Shown in pieces: positions 24,060 to 33,105 of a stretch of DNA of 64,000 nt. The notes under the pieces were generated by a model, which was not told the DNA's origin, made no database searches, and saw nothing but the letters and a program-made list of their open reading frames with translations. Position 1 is the first letter of the stretch, and each line of letters opens with the position of its first letter. The translations under genes were made by a program, and so were the position numbers. Source of the DNA: Rathayibacter sp. VKM Ac-2754 (GTDB lineage Bacteria > Actinomycetota > Actinomycetes > Actinomycetales > Microbacteriaceae); contig NZ_WUCC01000003.1 in NCBI RefSeq assembly GCF_009807095.1, positions 186,001 through 250,000 of the forward strand. The letters run 5' to 3'.

Positions 24060-25415
24060 GTGACCGACGCGACCCGCCTCCCCCGAACCACCGTCAAGAA
24101 GCTCGCCGCCCTCGAAGACGGGCCGGTGCGCGTCTCCGGCTGGGTCGAGACCGTGCGCGATCAGAAGAAGGTGCAGTTCGTCGTCCTCCGCGACGAGTCG
24201 GGCGCCGTCCAGCTGGTGAACCCCGCCGTCCGCGAGGCCGTCGAGGGAGACGCCGCATCGGAGGCGAAGCTCGCGATCACCGAGGCGATCTCCGGCCTCG
24301 CGCAGGGCTCCTTCATCACGGTCACCGGCGCGCTGAAGCACGACGAGCGCGTGAAGCTCGGCGGCATCGAGGTCAAGCTCGAGGCGCTCGAGATCGTGTC
24401 CGAGTCGATCCCCGAGGCGCCCATCGCGCCCGACTCCGGCATCGACAAGCGCATGGACTGGCGCTTCCTCGACCTGCGCCGCCCCGAGCAGAACCTGATC
24501 GCCCGCGTGCAGACCACGTTCGAGCACGCCCTGCGCACCTACTGGGTCGAGAACGACTTCATCGAGATCCACACCCCGAAGCTGATGGCGAGCGCCTCGG
24601 AGTCGCGCGCCGAGCTCTTCGAGGTCGAGTACTTCGAGACCAAGGCCTACCTCGCGCAGAGCCCGCAGTTCTTCAAGCAGATGGCGCAGCCCGCCGGCTT
24701 CGGCAAGGTCTTCGAGGTCGGACCGGCCTTCCGCGCCGACCCGAGCTTCACGTCGCGGCACGCGACCGAGTTCACCAGCGTCGACTCCGAGGTGTCCTGG
24801 ATCGACTCGCACGAGGACGTCATGGAGCTGCACGAGCAGCTCATCGTCGCGGGCCTCACCGCGGTCGTCGCGAAGCACGGCGCCGAGGTCAAGGCGCTCT
24901 TCGACATCGACCTCACCGTGCCGACCACGCCGTTCCCGCGCATCCCGCTGGCCGAGGCCAAGCGCATCGTCGCCGAGCGCGGCTACGAGGTGCCCCGCGC
25001 CGACGACGACATGGACCCCGAGGGCGAGCGCCGCATCGCGGCCTACGTGCAGGAGGAGTTCGGCCACGACTTCGTCTTCCTGACCGACTACGCCTCGAGC
25101 ATCCGGCCGTTCTACCACATGCGCCGCGAGGGCGACGCGACGATCACCAACAGCTACGACCTCATCTACAACGGGGTCGAGATCTCGACCGGCGCCCAGC
25201 GCGAGCACCGCGTCGACGTGCTCGTCGAGCAGGCGCGCGAGAAGGGCCTCGACCCCGAGGAGCTCGAGTTCTACCTCGACTTCTTCCGCTACGGCGTGCC
25301 CCCGCACGGAGGCTTCGGCATGGGCCTGTCCCGCGTCATCATGCTGATGCTGCACCAGGCCAACCTCCGCGAGGTCACCTACCTCTTCCGCGGCCCGACG
25401 CGCCTGCTGCCCTAG
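24060..25415 (+). CDS. aspS: aspartate-tRNA ligase, archaeal/eukaryotic type
   Basis: 451 residues, about 140 fewer than the usual bacterial AspRS, and lacking the GAD insertion. An OB-fold anticodon-binding domain at 15-110 (VRVSGWVETVRDQKKVQFVVLRD) is followed by the class II core: motif 1 around 150-185, motif 2 FEVGPAFRADPSFTSRHATEFT, motif 3 GFGMGLSRVIMLML. That compact form is the archaeal/eukaryotic one, probably non-discriminating (Asp and Asn tRNA) if no AsnRS is encoded elsewhere; this cannot be decided here. Ends in a very strong bidirectional terminator. Confidence 0.9.
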   Translation: MTDATRLPRTTVKKLAALEDGPVRVSGWVETVRDQKKVQFVVLRDESGAVQLVNPAVREAVEGDAASEAKLAITEAISGLAQGSFITVTGALKHDERVKLGGIEVKLEALEIVSESIPEAPIAPDSGIDKRMDWRFLDLRRPEQNLIARVQTTFEHALRTYWVENDFIEIHTPKLMASASESRAELFEVEYFETKAYLAQSPQFFKQMAQPAGFGKVFEVGPAFRADPSFTSRHATEFTSVDSEVSWIDSHEDVMELHEQLIVAGLTAVVAKHGAEVKALFDIDLTVPTTPFPRIPLAEAKRIVAERGYEVPRADDDMDPEGERRIAAYVQEEFGHDFVFLTDYASSIRPFYHMRREGDATITNSYDLIYNGVEISTGAQREHRVDVLVEQAREKGLDPEELEFYLDFFRYGVPPHGGFGMGLSRVIMLMLHQANLREVTYLFRGPTRLLP

Positions 25416-25436
25416 GCGCCGCCCCGCCGCACGACC

Positions 25437-25502
25437 GAGGGAACCCCGGAGCATCGAGACCACCCGCACGCGCGGGACGCCTCGACGCTCCGGGGTTCCC
25501 TC
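25437..25502. terminator. bidirectional terminator after aspS
   Basis: GAGGGAACCCCGGAGC at 25437-25452 pairs base for base with GCTCCGGGGTTCCCTC at 25487-25502; the 34-nt loop holds an extra small stem. It separates convergent aspS and the small membrane-protein gene. Confidence 0.8.
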
Positions 25503-25505
25503 GCG

Positions 25506-25859
25506 TCAGCGCGGGAGGCTCTCGAACGGCACCCGGCGGCTCAGCCAGGTCAGCACGCCGGCGAGGGCGGCGAGGACGACGGCAGGGATCAGGAGGAGCC
25601 AGAGGCTCGACGTCACCGCGAAGAGCACCAGCGCCAGCGCGGCGAGACCGGCGCCGACGGCGAAGTTCCAGCGGACGTCGGTCACCATCCCGGCCTGCGG
25701 TCTCGGCCACATCACGACGAGCGCGGTCGCGAGCGGGCCGAGGAACAGCGCGATGACGAACCACCGCCAGCGCGAGCGGCCCTTCTGCTCGGCGAGGCCC
25801 GCGGTGACGATCGCGAGGGCGAGCCAGATCCAGCTGGAGTCCTGCAGGGTGGAGGTCAT
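25506..25859 (-). CDS. small multi-helix membrane protein of unknown function
   Basis: 117 residues with four hydrophobic segments (about 9-22, 33-50, 64-82, 85-104) joined by short basic loops (EQKGRSRWRW, SRRVPFESLPR). Not recognised as a named family. It is transcribed toward the aspS terminator; its upstream side is occupied by the 167-bp palindromic element. Confidence 0.65.
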   Translation of the reverse strand: MTSTLQDSSWIWLALAIVTAGLAEQKGRSRWRWFVIALFLGPLATALVVMWPRPQAGMVTDVRWNFAVGAGLAALALVLFAVTSSLWLLLIPAVVLAALAGVLTWLSRRVPFESLPR

Positions 25860-25867
25860 GCGCCGAG

Positions 25868-26034
25868 CCTAGGGCGCGTCGAACACGAGACCGCCGTCGC
25901 GAGCACGGCCTGATCGTGCGAGCTGCAAGGAGCGGATCGAAGACCCATGCGGGCATGGGACGAGATCCGCGACGCCGCAGATCGAGCGATCAGGCCGAGC
26001 GGAGCACGCGGGATCGTGTTCGACACGCCCTAGG
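25868..26034. repeat. 167-bp long-palindrome element (MITE-like or hairpin RNA)
   Basis: 21-bp terminal inverted repeats match at 20 of 21 positions (25868-25888 against 26014-26034, both ending in CCTAGG). Inside, GGCCTGATCG (25907-25916) pairs with CGATCAGGCC (25987-25996), GCGGATC (25932-25938) with GATCCGC (25964-25970), and CCCATGC (25944-25950) with GCATGGG (25953-25959) around a 2-nt loop. All pairs share one centre of symmetry near 25951, so the whole element can fold into a single hairpin. The TAG of the TetR gene lies in its right end. Confidence 0.8.
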
Positions 26035-26644
26035 GCGCGGGCAGGATCACCAGGTCGAGGTAGTCGGCCAGGCACGCCACCATGTCGACCGCGTCGTGGT
26101 CGAGCAGCCACTGCAGCTGGATGCCGTCCCACAGCGCGATGATCGACGCCGCGACTCGGTCGGGATCGGTGCCCTCGCGCAGCCGGCCGGCGTCGCGCAG
26201 GGCCCGCAGCTCGTGCGCGTACTCGCCGCGGAGCCTCCCGAAGCGCTGGGCGAAGAACTCGCGCCCCGGATGCTCGTCGGTCGTCGACTCCCCGCACAGC
26301 ACCGAGTAGAGCTCGATCACTCCGGGTGCCGACTCGTTGTAGCGGGTCTGGCGCAGGATGCCCGCGACGAGCCCCTCCTCGGGGTCGAGCGGTGACGAGC
26401 CGTCGCCCGTGATCAGGTCGCGATGCCGCAGCACGGCGAGCAGCAGCTCGTTCTTGGTCGGGAAGTAGTGCAGGAGGCTCGTCTGACTGAGGCCGACGCG
26501 GTCGGCGACGTCCTGCAGCGAGCCGCGGGCGTAGCCGCGCGCCGCGAAGACCGCGTGCGCCGCCTCGATGATGCTGCGCCGGCGCTCGGCCGACTTCGCG
26601 TAGGGGCCGCGGCGCGCACTGCGGGTCGGGACCGCCTCGGTCAT
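26030..26644 (-). CDS. TetR-family transcriptional regulator
   Basis: 204 residues from ATG 26644, preceded by GAGGAG at 9 nt, which decides this start over a longer in-frame extension. N-terminal helix-turn-helix: RRSIIEAAHAVFAARGYARGSLQDVADRVGLSQTSLLHYFPTK, about residues 22-62. The C-terminal ligand domain includes GDGSSPLDPEEGLVAGIL and ends DLVILPAP. It is divergent from the sugar ABC operon and probably represses it in the absence of a galactoside, by analogy; the inducer is unknown. The last codons overlap the 167-bp palindrome. Confidence 0.9.
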   Translation of the reverse strand: MTEAVPTRSARRGPYAKSAERRRSIIEAAHAVFAARGYARGSLQDVADRVGLSQTSLLHYFPTKNELLLAVLRHRDLITGDGSSPLDPEEGLVAGILRQTRYNESAPGVIELYSVLCGESTTDEHPGREFFAQRFGRLRGEYAHELRALRDAGRLREGTDPDRVAASIIALWDGIQLQWLLDHDAVDMVACLADYLDLVILPAP

Positions 26645-26739
26645 CGCCTGCTCCTCGTGCACCGGAGGGGTGAGCCTCCCTCGGATCGCCAGCGTAGCGC
26701 GCGCTCCGCCCACCGGGCGTCACGGTTGCGGAACGAATT

Positions 26740-26755
26740 TCGAGCAGGTACTCGA
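26740..26755. promoter_or_regulatory. candidate operator between tetR and the sugar operon
   Basis: Perfect inverted repeat TCGAG-caggta-CTCGA in the 180-bp divergent region. Size and symmetry suit a TetR-type dimer; no test of this was possible. Confidence 0.4.
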
Positions 26756-26824
26756 CATTGTGATAGCGTCCCGATCATCCGCGGCAGAGAGGCCCGGAAC
26801 TCCACCACGATGAAGTGAGGGACA

Positions 26825-28159
26825 GTGGAACCGTTCACACGGAGACAGCTCATCGCCGCCGGACTCGGCACCGCGGCACTCGCCGGGCTCACCGCCTGCG
26901 CCACCCCCGGCACCGTCTCGGTCAACTCGGCGGCGGCCATCCCCGCCGCGAGCGGCCCGATCCGGCTGCAGTACTGGGCCTGGCTCAAGGACCTGCAGAA
27001 GGTCTGCGACGTCTGGAACGCCTCGCACCCCGACGTGCAGGTCGACGCCGTCTGGATCCCCGGCGGCAACGCCGGCGGCTACCAGAAGCTCTACTCGGCC
27101 CTCGCGGCCGGCGGCGGCCCCGACATCGGCCAGGTCGAGATGCGCTCGCTGCCCGAGTTCATGCTCGTCAACGGGCTCGTCGACCTCAACCGCTACGGCG
27201 CCGAGCAGTACGCCGACCGCTACGACCCCACCCTCTGGGGGCAGGTCAGCTACACCGGAGGCGTCTACGGGATCCCGCAGGACAGCGGCCCCATGGCGAT
27301 GTTCTACCAGCCAGAGGTCTTCGCCCAGGTCGGTGCGGAGCCTCCCGCCACCTGGGACGAGTGGTCCGCGGTCGCGACCGAGCTCCGCGGCATCGACTCC
27401 TACATCGACTGCTTCCCGCTCGCCGACGCCTCGGTCTTCGCCGCCTTCGCGACGCAGGCCGGAGCCAAGTGGCTCACGGCCGAGGAGGACGGCTGGGTCA
27501 TCGACATGACCGACAAGGCGACGACGAAGGTGGCCCAGTTCTTCGACATCGCCATCGACCAGGACCTCGTGCAGACCGGGTACGGGGCCTACTCCCCCGC
27601 GTGGTTCGCGGCCGCCGCGAACGGCGGGATCGCCTCCTGCACCACCGGCAGCTGGGGCGACGCCCTCATCCAGGGCGTCAGCGGAGGCAGCGGCAAGTGG
27701 CGGGTCGCGCCGATGCCGGTCTGGGGCGACACAGGCTACGGCTCGAGCTACCTCGGCGGCTCGACGGCCGCGATCTTCGCGAGCAGCGAGCATCCGCAGG
27801 AGGCGCTCGAGTTCGCCGTCTGGATGACCACCTCCCGGGAGGGCATCGACGCGATGATCGCGAACAGCGGCATCGGCTGGTCGCCCGCCGTCGGCGAGAT
27901 CGGCACCACCCGGCAGGAGCCGAGCGAGTTCTTCAGCGGCGAGAACTACTACGAGGACGTCCTCGTGCCCGCCTCCGAGGAGCAGAACCCCGACTGGTCG
28001 TGGTGGCCCGTCACCCAGCAGTCGTTCAACATCCTCAGCGACGGCTTCCGCAAGAAGGCGTCGGGGCTGTCCCTCGTCGACGCCGTCGCGGAGGCCGAGG
28101 ACCAGATCATCACGGTCTTCGAGAACAAGGGCCTCAGCATCAGGAAGGCATCGGCATGA
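26825..28159 (+). CDS. sugar ABC transporter substrate-binding lipoprotein
   Basis: 444 residues, family 1 solute-binding protein. Starts at GTG 26825 after GTGAGGGA. N-terminal twin-arginine MEPFTRRQLIAAG with a lipobox LTAC (Cys at about 25) indicates Tat export and lipid anchoring. The body shows the usual pattern: IRLQYWAWLKDLQKVCDVWNASHPDVQVDAVWIPGGN, GGPDIGQVE, GIPQDSGPMAMFYQPEVF. It presents the sugar to the two permeases that follow with ATGA overlap. Linked beta-galactosidase suggests a lactose- or galactoside-type ligand, by context only. Confidence 0.92.
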   Translation: MEPFTRRQLIAAGLGTAALAGLTACATPGTVSVNSAAAIPAASGPIRLQYWAWLKDLQKVCDVWNASHPDVQVDAVWIPGGNAGGYQKLYSALAAGGGPDIGQVEMRSLPEFMLVNGLVDLNRYGAEQYADRYDPTLWGQVSYTGGVYGIPQDSGPMAMFYQPEVFAQVGAEPPATWDEWSAVATELRGIDSYIDCFPLADASVFAAFATQAGAKWLTAEEDGWVIDMTDKATTKVAQFFDIAIDQDLVQTGYGAYSPAWFAAAANGGIASCTTGSWGDALIQGVSGGSGKWRVAPMPVWGDTGYGSSYLGGSTAAIFASSEHPQEALEFAVWMTTSREGIDAMIANSGIGWSPAVGEIGTTRQEPSEFFSGENYYEDVLVPASEEQNPDWSWWPVTQQSFNILSDGFRKKASGLSLVDAVAEAEDQIITVFENKGLSIRKASA

Positions 28160-29103
28160 CGACCACGACGTCCCCCGCCGCCGCCGCGGTCGCGGCCACC
28201 TCGGGAAGACCGGCGAATCGCAGCCGCGCCGTCGGCCGCGCCCCGTGGATCCTCCTGGCGCCGTTCCTGGCGCTCTTCGTCCTCACCTTCATCATCCCGA
28301 TCGTCGTCGCCATCGGCTCCAGCTTCACGAAGGTGACCCGCTCGGGCCTCTTCGGCGAGGCCGGCGTCACCAGCGGGTTCGCGGGCTTCGACAACTACGC
28401 GCAGGCCCTCGCCGACGGCAACTTCATCGCCTCCATCGGCCGCATGTTCCTCTTCGGCCTCGTGCAGGTCCCGGTGATGATCGCGCTCTGCACAGTGCTC
28501 GCGCTGATGCTCGAGTCGGCGTCCGCGCGGATGCCCGGCTTCTTCCGCGCCGCGTACTTCCTGCCCTACGGGGTGCCCGGAGTGATCGCGACGATCCTCT
28601 GGTCGTTCCTCTACGTCCCGGGGCTCAGCCCGATCATCGACGCGGCGAACGTCGTCGGCCTCGAGCCCGACTTCCTCGGCGCCAACTCGGTGCTCTGGTC
28701 GATCGCGAACATCTCGCTCTGGAGCTACACCGGCTACAACATGCTGATCATCGTCGCTCAGCTGAAGGCGATCCCGGTCGAGCTCTACGAGGCCGCGAAG
28801 GTCGACGGAGCGTCCACCTGGCGCGTCGCGCGCAGCATCCAGCTGCCGCTCATCCGCCCCGCCCTGGTGCTCACGACGATCTTCTCGATCATCGGCACGC
28901 TGCAGCTCTTCGCCGAGGCGCAGGTGCTCAAGACCGTCGCCCCGGCCATCGACAGCCAGTACACGCCGAACCTCAGCGCGTACACGACCGCGTTCGCCTA
29001 CAACGACTACAACGTCGCCGCCGCGCAGGCCGTCCTGATCGCGCTGGTCGCGTTCATCCTCTCGTTCACGTTCCTCTCGATCTCGAACAGGAAGTCCTCA
29101 TGA
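28156..29103 (+). CDS. sugar ABC transporter permease 1 (MalF-like)
   Basis: 315 residues from ATG 28156, whose ATG shares bases with the stop of the binding-protein gene. Six hydrophobic helices; the EAA loop that docks the ATPase is ELYEAAKVDGASTWRVARSI. A poly-Ala/Thr N-terminus precedes helix 1. It forms the membrane channel with permease 2. Confidence 0.92.
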   Translation: MTTTTSPAAAAVAATSGRPANRSRAVGRAPWILLAPFLALFVLTFIIPIVVAIGSSFTKVTRSGLFGEAGVTSGFAGFDNYAQALADGNFIASIGRMFLFGLVQVPVMIALCTVLALMLESASARMPGFFRAAYFLPYGVPGVIATILWSFLYVPGLSPIIDAANVVGLEPDFLGANSVLWSIANISLWSYTGYNMLIIVAQLKAIPVELYEAAKVDGASTWRVARSIQLPLIRPALVLTTIFSIIGTLQLFAEAQVLKTVAPAIDSQYTPNLSAYTTAFAYNDYNVAAAQAVLIALVAFILSFTFLSISNRKSS

Positions 29104-30038
29104 GCACGGTCGAGCGCACTGAGCAGCCCACCACGACGACCGGAGTGGTCACCGCCGACCGCCCGGCGAGGCCCGGCCGCGGCCCCGACCGATCGGCGGG
29201 CCGCAACCGCGCCTCGACGATCATCGTCACCGCGATCCTCGTCATCGTCTCGGTCTACTTCCTCGTCCCCGTCTACTGGGTCGTCGTCGCGGCGACCAAG
29301 ACCACCGAGGACCTCTTCGCCACTTACGGCTTCTGGTTCGCGCCGACCTTCGCGCTCTGGGACAACCTCCGCCAGGTGCTGACCTACGACGGCGGGATCT
29401 TCGTCCGCTGGTTCCTCAACTCCGTCCTCTACGCCGGAGTCGGCGCCCTGCTCGCCACCTACCTCGCGGCCGCCGGCGGCTACGCGCTGGCGAAGTACGA
29501 GTTCAAGGGCAGCAAGCTCGTCTTCGGCACGATCCTCGCCGGCGTCCTCGTCCCGGGGACCGCGACGGCGCTCCCCCTGTTCCTCCTCTTCAGCCAGATG
29601 GGGATCGCGAACACCTACTGGAGCGTGCTGATCCCCTCGCTGGTCTCGCCGTTCGGCCTCTTCCTCTGCCGCATCTACGCGCAGGCGACGGTCGACACGG
29701 CGATCATCGAGGCGGCACGGATCGACGGGGCGGGCGAGCTGCGGATCTTCCACACGCTGGGACTGCGCATCCTCACCCCGGCCCTGGTGACCGTGTTCCT
29801 CTTCCAGCTGGTCGGGATCTGGAACAACTACTTCCTGCCGCTCGTGATGCTCTCGGACACCGAGCTCTTCCCGATCACGCTCGGCCTCAACAACTGGCTC
29901 AGTCAGGTCGATCGCCTGCCCGAGTTCTACGAGCTGACGACCGGCGGCGTGCTGCTGTCGATCATCCCGCTCGCCATCGCCATGATCGTGCTGCAGCGCT
30001 TCTGGCGCGGCGGCCTGACGGAAGGCTCCGTGAAGTGA
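29100..30038 (+). CDS. sugar ABC transporter permease 2 (MalG-like)
   Basis: 312 residues from ATG 29100 (ATGA overlap with permease 1). Six helices and an EAA motif AIIEAARIDGAGELRIFHTLG. No ATP-binding subunit gene accompanies the operon, so a shared MsiK-type ATPase encoded elsewhere is likely, as usual for actinobacterial CUT1 systems. Confidence 0.92.
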   Translation: MSTVERTEQPTTTTGVVTADRPARPGRGPDRSAGRNRASTIIVTAILVIVSVYFLVPVYWVVVAATKTTEDLFATYGFWFAPTFALWDNLRQVLTYDGGIFVRWFLNSVLYAGVGALLATYLAAAGGYALAKYEFKGSKLVFGTILAGVLVPGTATALPLFLLFSQMGIANTYWSVLIPSLVSPFGLFLCRIYAQATVDTAIIEAARIDGAGELRIFHTLGLRILTPALVTVFLFQLVGIWNNYFLPLVMLSDTELFPITLGLNNWLSQVDRLPEFYELTTGGVLLSIIPLAIAMIVLQRFWRGGLTEGSVK

Positions 30039-33000
30039 CGACTCCCCCGACGACGTCCCACTACCTCACCGACACGGCCCCGGGATCCGGCCTCCGCCGG
30101 CCCGCCCGGTCGTGGCTGCACACCGATGCTCCCTCGCTCTCGCTCGACGGGGAGTGGCGGTTCCGCCTGCTCCCCGCCGCTCCGGGAACGCTCGGGGGTC
30201 TCGGGGTGCTGCCCGACGGCGAGGGAGTGGACGACGTCGGGGGCGAGTCCTTCGACGACTCCGACTGGGATCTGATGACGGTTCCTGCGCACTGGGTCCT
30301 CGAGGGCGACGGCCGTTACGGCCGCCCCGCCTACACGAACGTGCAGTTCCCCTTCGCGACCGAGCCGCCCTTCGTGCCCGACGAGAACCCGACGGGCGAC
30401 TACCGGCGCACGTTCGAGGTCCCGGAGTCGTGGGGCGACGCCGAGGCCGTCGTCCTGCGCTTCGACGGGGTCGAGTCGCGCTACCGGGTGTGGGTCAACG
30501 GCGTCGAGATCGGCATCGGATCCGGCAGCCGCCTCGCGCAGGAGTTCGACGTGACCGCGGCGGTGCGGCCGGGTGAGAACCTCGTGGTCGTGCGCGTGCA
30601 CCAGTGGTCGGCGTCGAGCTACGTCGAGGACCAGGACCAGTGGTGGCTGCCGGGGATCTTCCGCTCGGTGCACCTGCTCGCACGTCCTGTCGGCGGGATC
30701 GAGGACGCCTGGGTGCGGGCCTCCTACGCCGCGGGCGCCGGCCGGCTCGACACCGAGATCAGGGCCGAGGCATCGGCGTTCCCCGTCACGCTGCGCGTCC
30801 CCGAGCTGGGCATCGAGACGGTCTGGGCCACGGCCGACGAGGTCGCGCCGATCGACGTGCCCGTCGTCGAGCCGTGGTCGGCGGAGGTGCCACGGCTGTA
30901 CGACGCCGAGCTCGCCTCCACGGGCGAGACGGTGTCGCTGCGCATCGGCTTCCGCACGATCGAGATCCGAGGCGACCGGTTCCTCGTGAACGGCTCCCGC
31001 GTCGTCTTCCACGGCGTGAACCGGCACGAGACGCACCCCGATCGCGGTCGCGCCTTCGACGAGGACTTCGCCCGCGCCGACCTCGCGATGATGAAGCGCT
31101 TCAACGTCAACGCGATCCGCAGCAGCCACTACCCGCCGCACCCGCGCCTGCTCGATCTCGCCGACGAGCTCGGCTTCTGGGTGATCCTCGAGTGCGATCT
31201 CGAGACCCACGGCTTCGAGCGCTACGGCTGGGCCGGCAACCCGAGCGACGACCCCGCCTGGCGCGAGGCGTACCTCGACCGGATCGAGCGCACGCTCGAG
31301 CGCGACAAGAACCATCCGAGCATCGTGATCTGGTCGCTCGGCAACGAGGCCGGCACCGGCGCGAACCTCGCCGCGATGTCGGCCTGGGTGCACGGCCGCG
31401 ACCCCGAGCGCCCCGTGCACTACGAGGGCGACCACACCGGCGCCTACACCGACGTGTACTCGCGGATGTACTCCTCGATCCCCGAGACCGAGCGGATCGG
31501 CCGCGACGACTCGCGCTCGATCCTCCTGGGCTGCACGGCCGGCGAGTCGGCGCGCCAGCGGACCAAGCCGTTCCTGCTCTGCGAGTACGTGCACGCGATG
31601 GGCAACGGACCGGGCGCCATCGACCAGTACGAGGATCTCGTCGACCGCCACCCGCGCCTGCACGGCGGCTTCGTCTGGGAGTGGCGAGACCACGGCCTCC
31701 GGGCGCGCACCGCCGACGGCGTCGAGTACTACGCCTACGGCGGCGACTTCGGCGAGGTCGTGCACGACGGCAACTTCGTGATGGACGGAATGGTGCTCTC
31801 GGACGGCACGCCGAGCCCCGGCCTGTTCGAGTGGAAGCAGATCGTGTCGCCCGTTCGCGTCAGCGTCGAGGCGGACGCCATCGTCGTCGAGAACCGCCGG
31901 CACGTCGCCTCCACCGCCGATCTCCGCTTCGCCTGGCGGCTCGAGATCGAGGGGCGGGTCACGGCGGAGGGGACCCTCGACACCTCCGCGATCGCGGCGG
32001 GCGACTCCGCGCGGCTCCCGCTTCCCGCCGTCGATGCGCCGATCGGCGGCGAGACCTGGCTGACGGTCGACGTCGTCCTCGCCTCGGCGACCGCCTGGGC
32101 GGAGGAGGGCCACGTCCTCGCCACGGGGCAGCGCCGCATCTCGGCTCCCGCCGCGACCCCCTCGTGGGCGCGGTCGCGGGCCGGAGGAGCGCTCGACGCC
32201 TCCGGTGCCCTCGGCCCGGCCCGCTTCCGGCACGGGCGGCTCGCCTCCCTCGCCGGACTAGCGGTCGACGGTCCGCGCGCCGAGCTCTGGCGGGCGCCGA
32301 CCGACAACGACGAGGGCGCCGGATTCCCGGGCTACCTCGACGAGGACCCGTGGGCGGGCGACGGACGCGGGACCGACGCGCCCTCCTCCGCCTCGCTCTG
32401 GAGGGGGGCGGGCCTCGACCGGCTGGTCGGCCGGATCGAGGAGGTGGACACCTCCGACGGCGTCCGTCGGCGCACGCGCTGGTCGGCCGCCGACCTCGAC
32501 GCGGCGCTCCTGGTCGAGGAGCGCTGGAGCACCGACGGCGACGCCGCCGTGCTGCGGGTCGACCTCGCACCCACGCGCGGCTGGGGCTCGGTCTGGCCGC
32601 GGCTCGGGATCCGGCTCGACCTCCCGGCATCCGTCGACTCCGCGGAGTGGTTCGGCACGGGGCCCCGGGAGTCGTACCCCGACAGCCTGCGCGCCGCTCG
32701 GGTCGGCCGCTTCTCGGCGGGCATCGACGAGCTCTCGACGACCTACGCCCGGCCGCAGGAGAACGGGCACCGCAGCGCGGTGCGCGAGCTGATCCTGAGC
32801 GAGGGAGGCTCGCCGCGCCTGCGGATCGAGGCCGCCGCCGACCTGCACGGCCGACTCCCCGGCTTCACGCTCTCCCGCTACACGGCGCACGAGCTGACGG
32901 CGGCCGCGCACCCGCACGAGCTCCCGCCGTCGACCCGCTCGGTGCTGACCATCGACGCGGCCCAGCACGGCCTCGGCTCGCGCGCCTGCGGCCCCGACGT

Positions 33001-33067
33001 CTGGCCCGACTTCCAGCTGCGCCCCGAGGCCCGCACGATCCTGCTGCGCTTCACAGCCCTCGGCTGA
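30035..33067 (+). CDS. lacZ: beta-galactosidase, GH2
   Basis: 1010 residues, close to E. coli LacZ in size. Start GTG 30035 overlaps the permease stop. Jelly-roll, immunoglobulin-like and TIM-barrel domains are all present, plus the C-terminal beta-sandwich. NRHETHP marks the sugar site; acid/base Glu438 is in WSLGNEAGTG; nucleophile Glu517 is in LLCEYVHAMGNGPG. No signal peptide: cytosolic hydrolysis of the sugar brought in by the preceding transporter. Last gene of the operon, ending at repeat cluster D. Confidence 0.95.
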   Translation: MTTPPTTSHYLTDTAPGSGLRRPARSWLHTDAPSLSLDGEWRFRLLPAAPGTLGGLGVLPDGEGVDDVGGESFDDSDWDLMTVPAHWVLEGDGRYGRPAYTNVQFPFATEPPFVPDENPTGDYRRTFEVPESWGDAEAVVLRFDGVESRYRVWVNGVEIGIGSGSRLAQEFDVTAAVRPGENLVVVRVHQWSASSYVEDQDQWWLPGIFRSVHLLARPVGGIEDAWVRASYAAGAGRLDTEIRAEASAFPVTLRVPELGIETVWATADEVAPIDVPVVEPWSAEVPRLYDAELASTGETVSLRIGFRTIEIRGDRFLVNGSRVVFHGVNRHETHPDRGRAFDEDFARADLAMMKRFNVNAIRSSHYPPHPRLLDLADELGFWVILECDLETHGFERYGWAGNPSDDPAWREAYLDRIERTLERDKNHPSIVIWSLGNEAGTGANLAAMSAWVHGRDPERPVHYEGDHTGAYTDVYSRMYSSIPETERIGRDDSRSILLGCTAGESARQRTKPFLLCEYVHAMGNGPGAIDQYEDLVDRHPRLHGGFVWEWRDHGLRARTADGVEYYAYGGDFGEVVHDGNFVMDGMVLSDGTPSPGLFEWKQIVSPVRVSVEADAIVVENRRHVASTADLRFAWRLEIEGRVTAEGTLDTSAIAAGDSARLPLPAVDAPIGGETWLTVDVVLASATAWAEEGHVLATGQRRISAPAATPSWARSRAGGALDASGALGPARFRHGRLASLAGLAVDGPRAELWRAPTDNDEGAGFPGYLDEDPWAGDGRGTDAPSSASLWRGAGLDRLVGRIEEVDTSDGVRRRTRWSAADLDAALLVEERWSTDGDAAVLRVDLAPTRGWGSVWPRLGIRLDLPASVDSAEWFGTGPRESYPDSLRAARVGRFSAGIDELSTTYARPQENGHRSAVRELILSEGGSPRLRIEAAADLHGRLPGFTLSRYTAHELTAAAHPHELPPSTRSVLTIDAAQHGLGSRACGPDVWPDFQLRPEARTILLRFTALG

Positions 33068-33105
33068 GCCCAGGCCGACTGCCGAGGGACGTCCGTAGGG
33101 AGACG

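Noticed and set aside
23961-25469. Upstream continuation of the CHAT reading frame across aspS on the reverse strand
   Set aside because: This part is antisense to the well-supported aspS gene, contains no recognisable domain, and has the Arg/Glu/Leu/Val-rich composition typical of shadow frames in GC-rich DNA.
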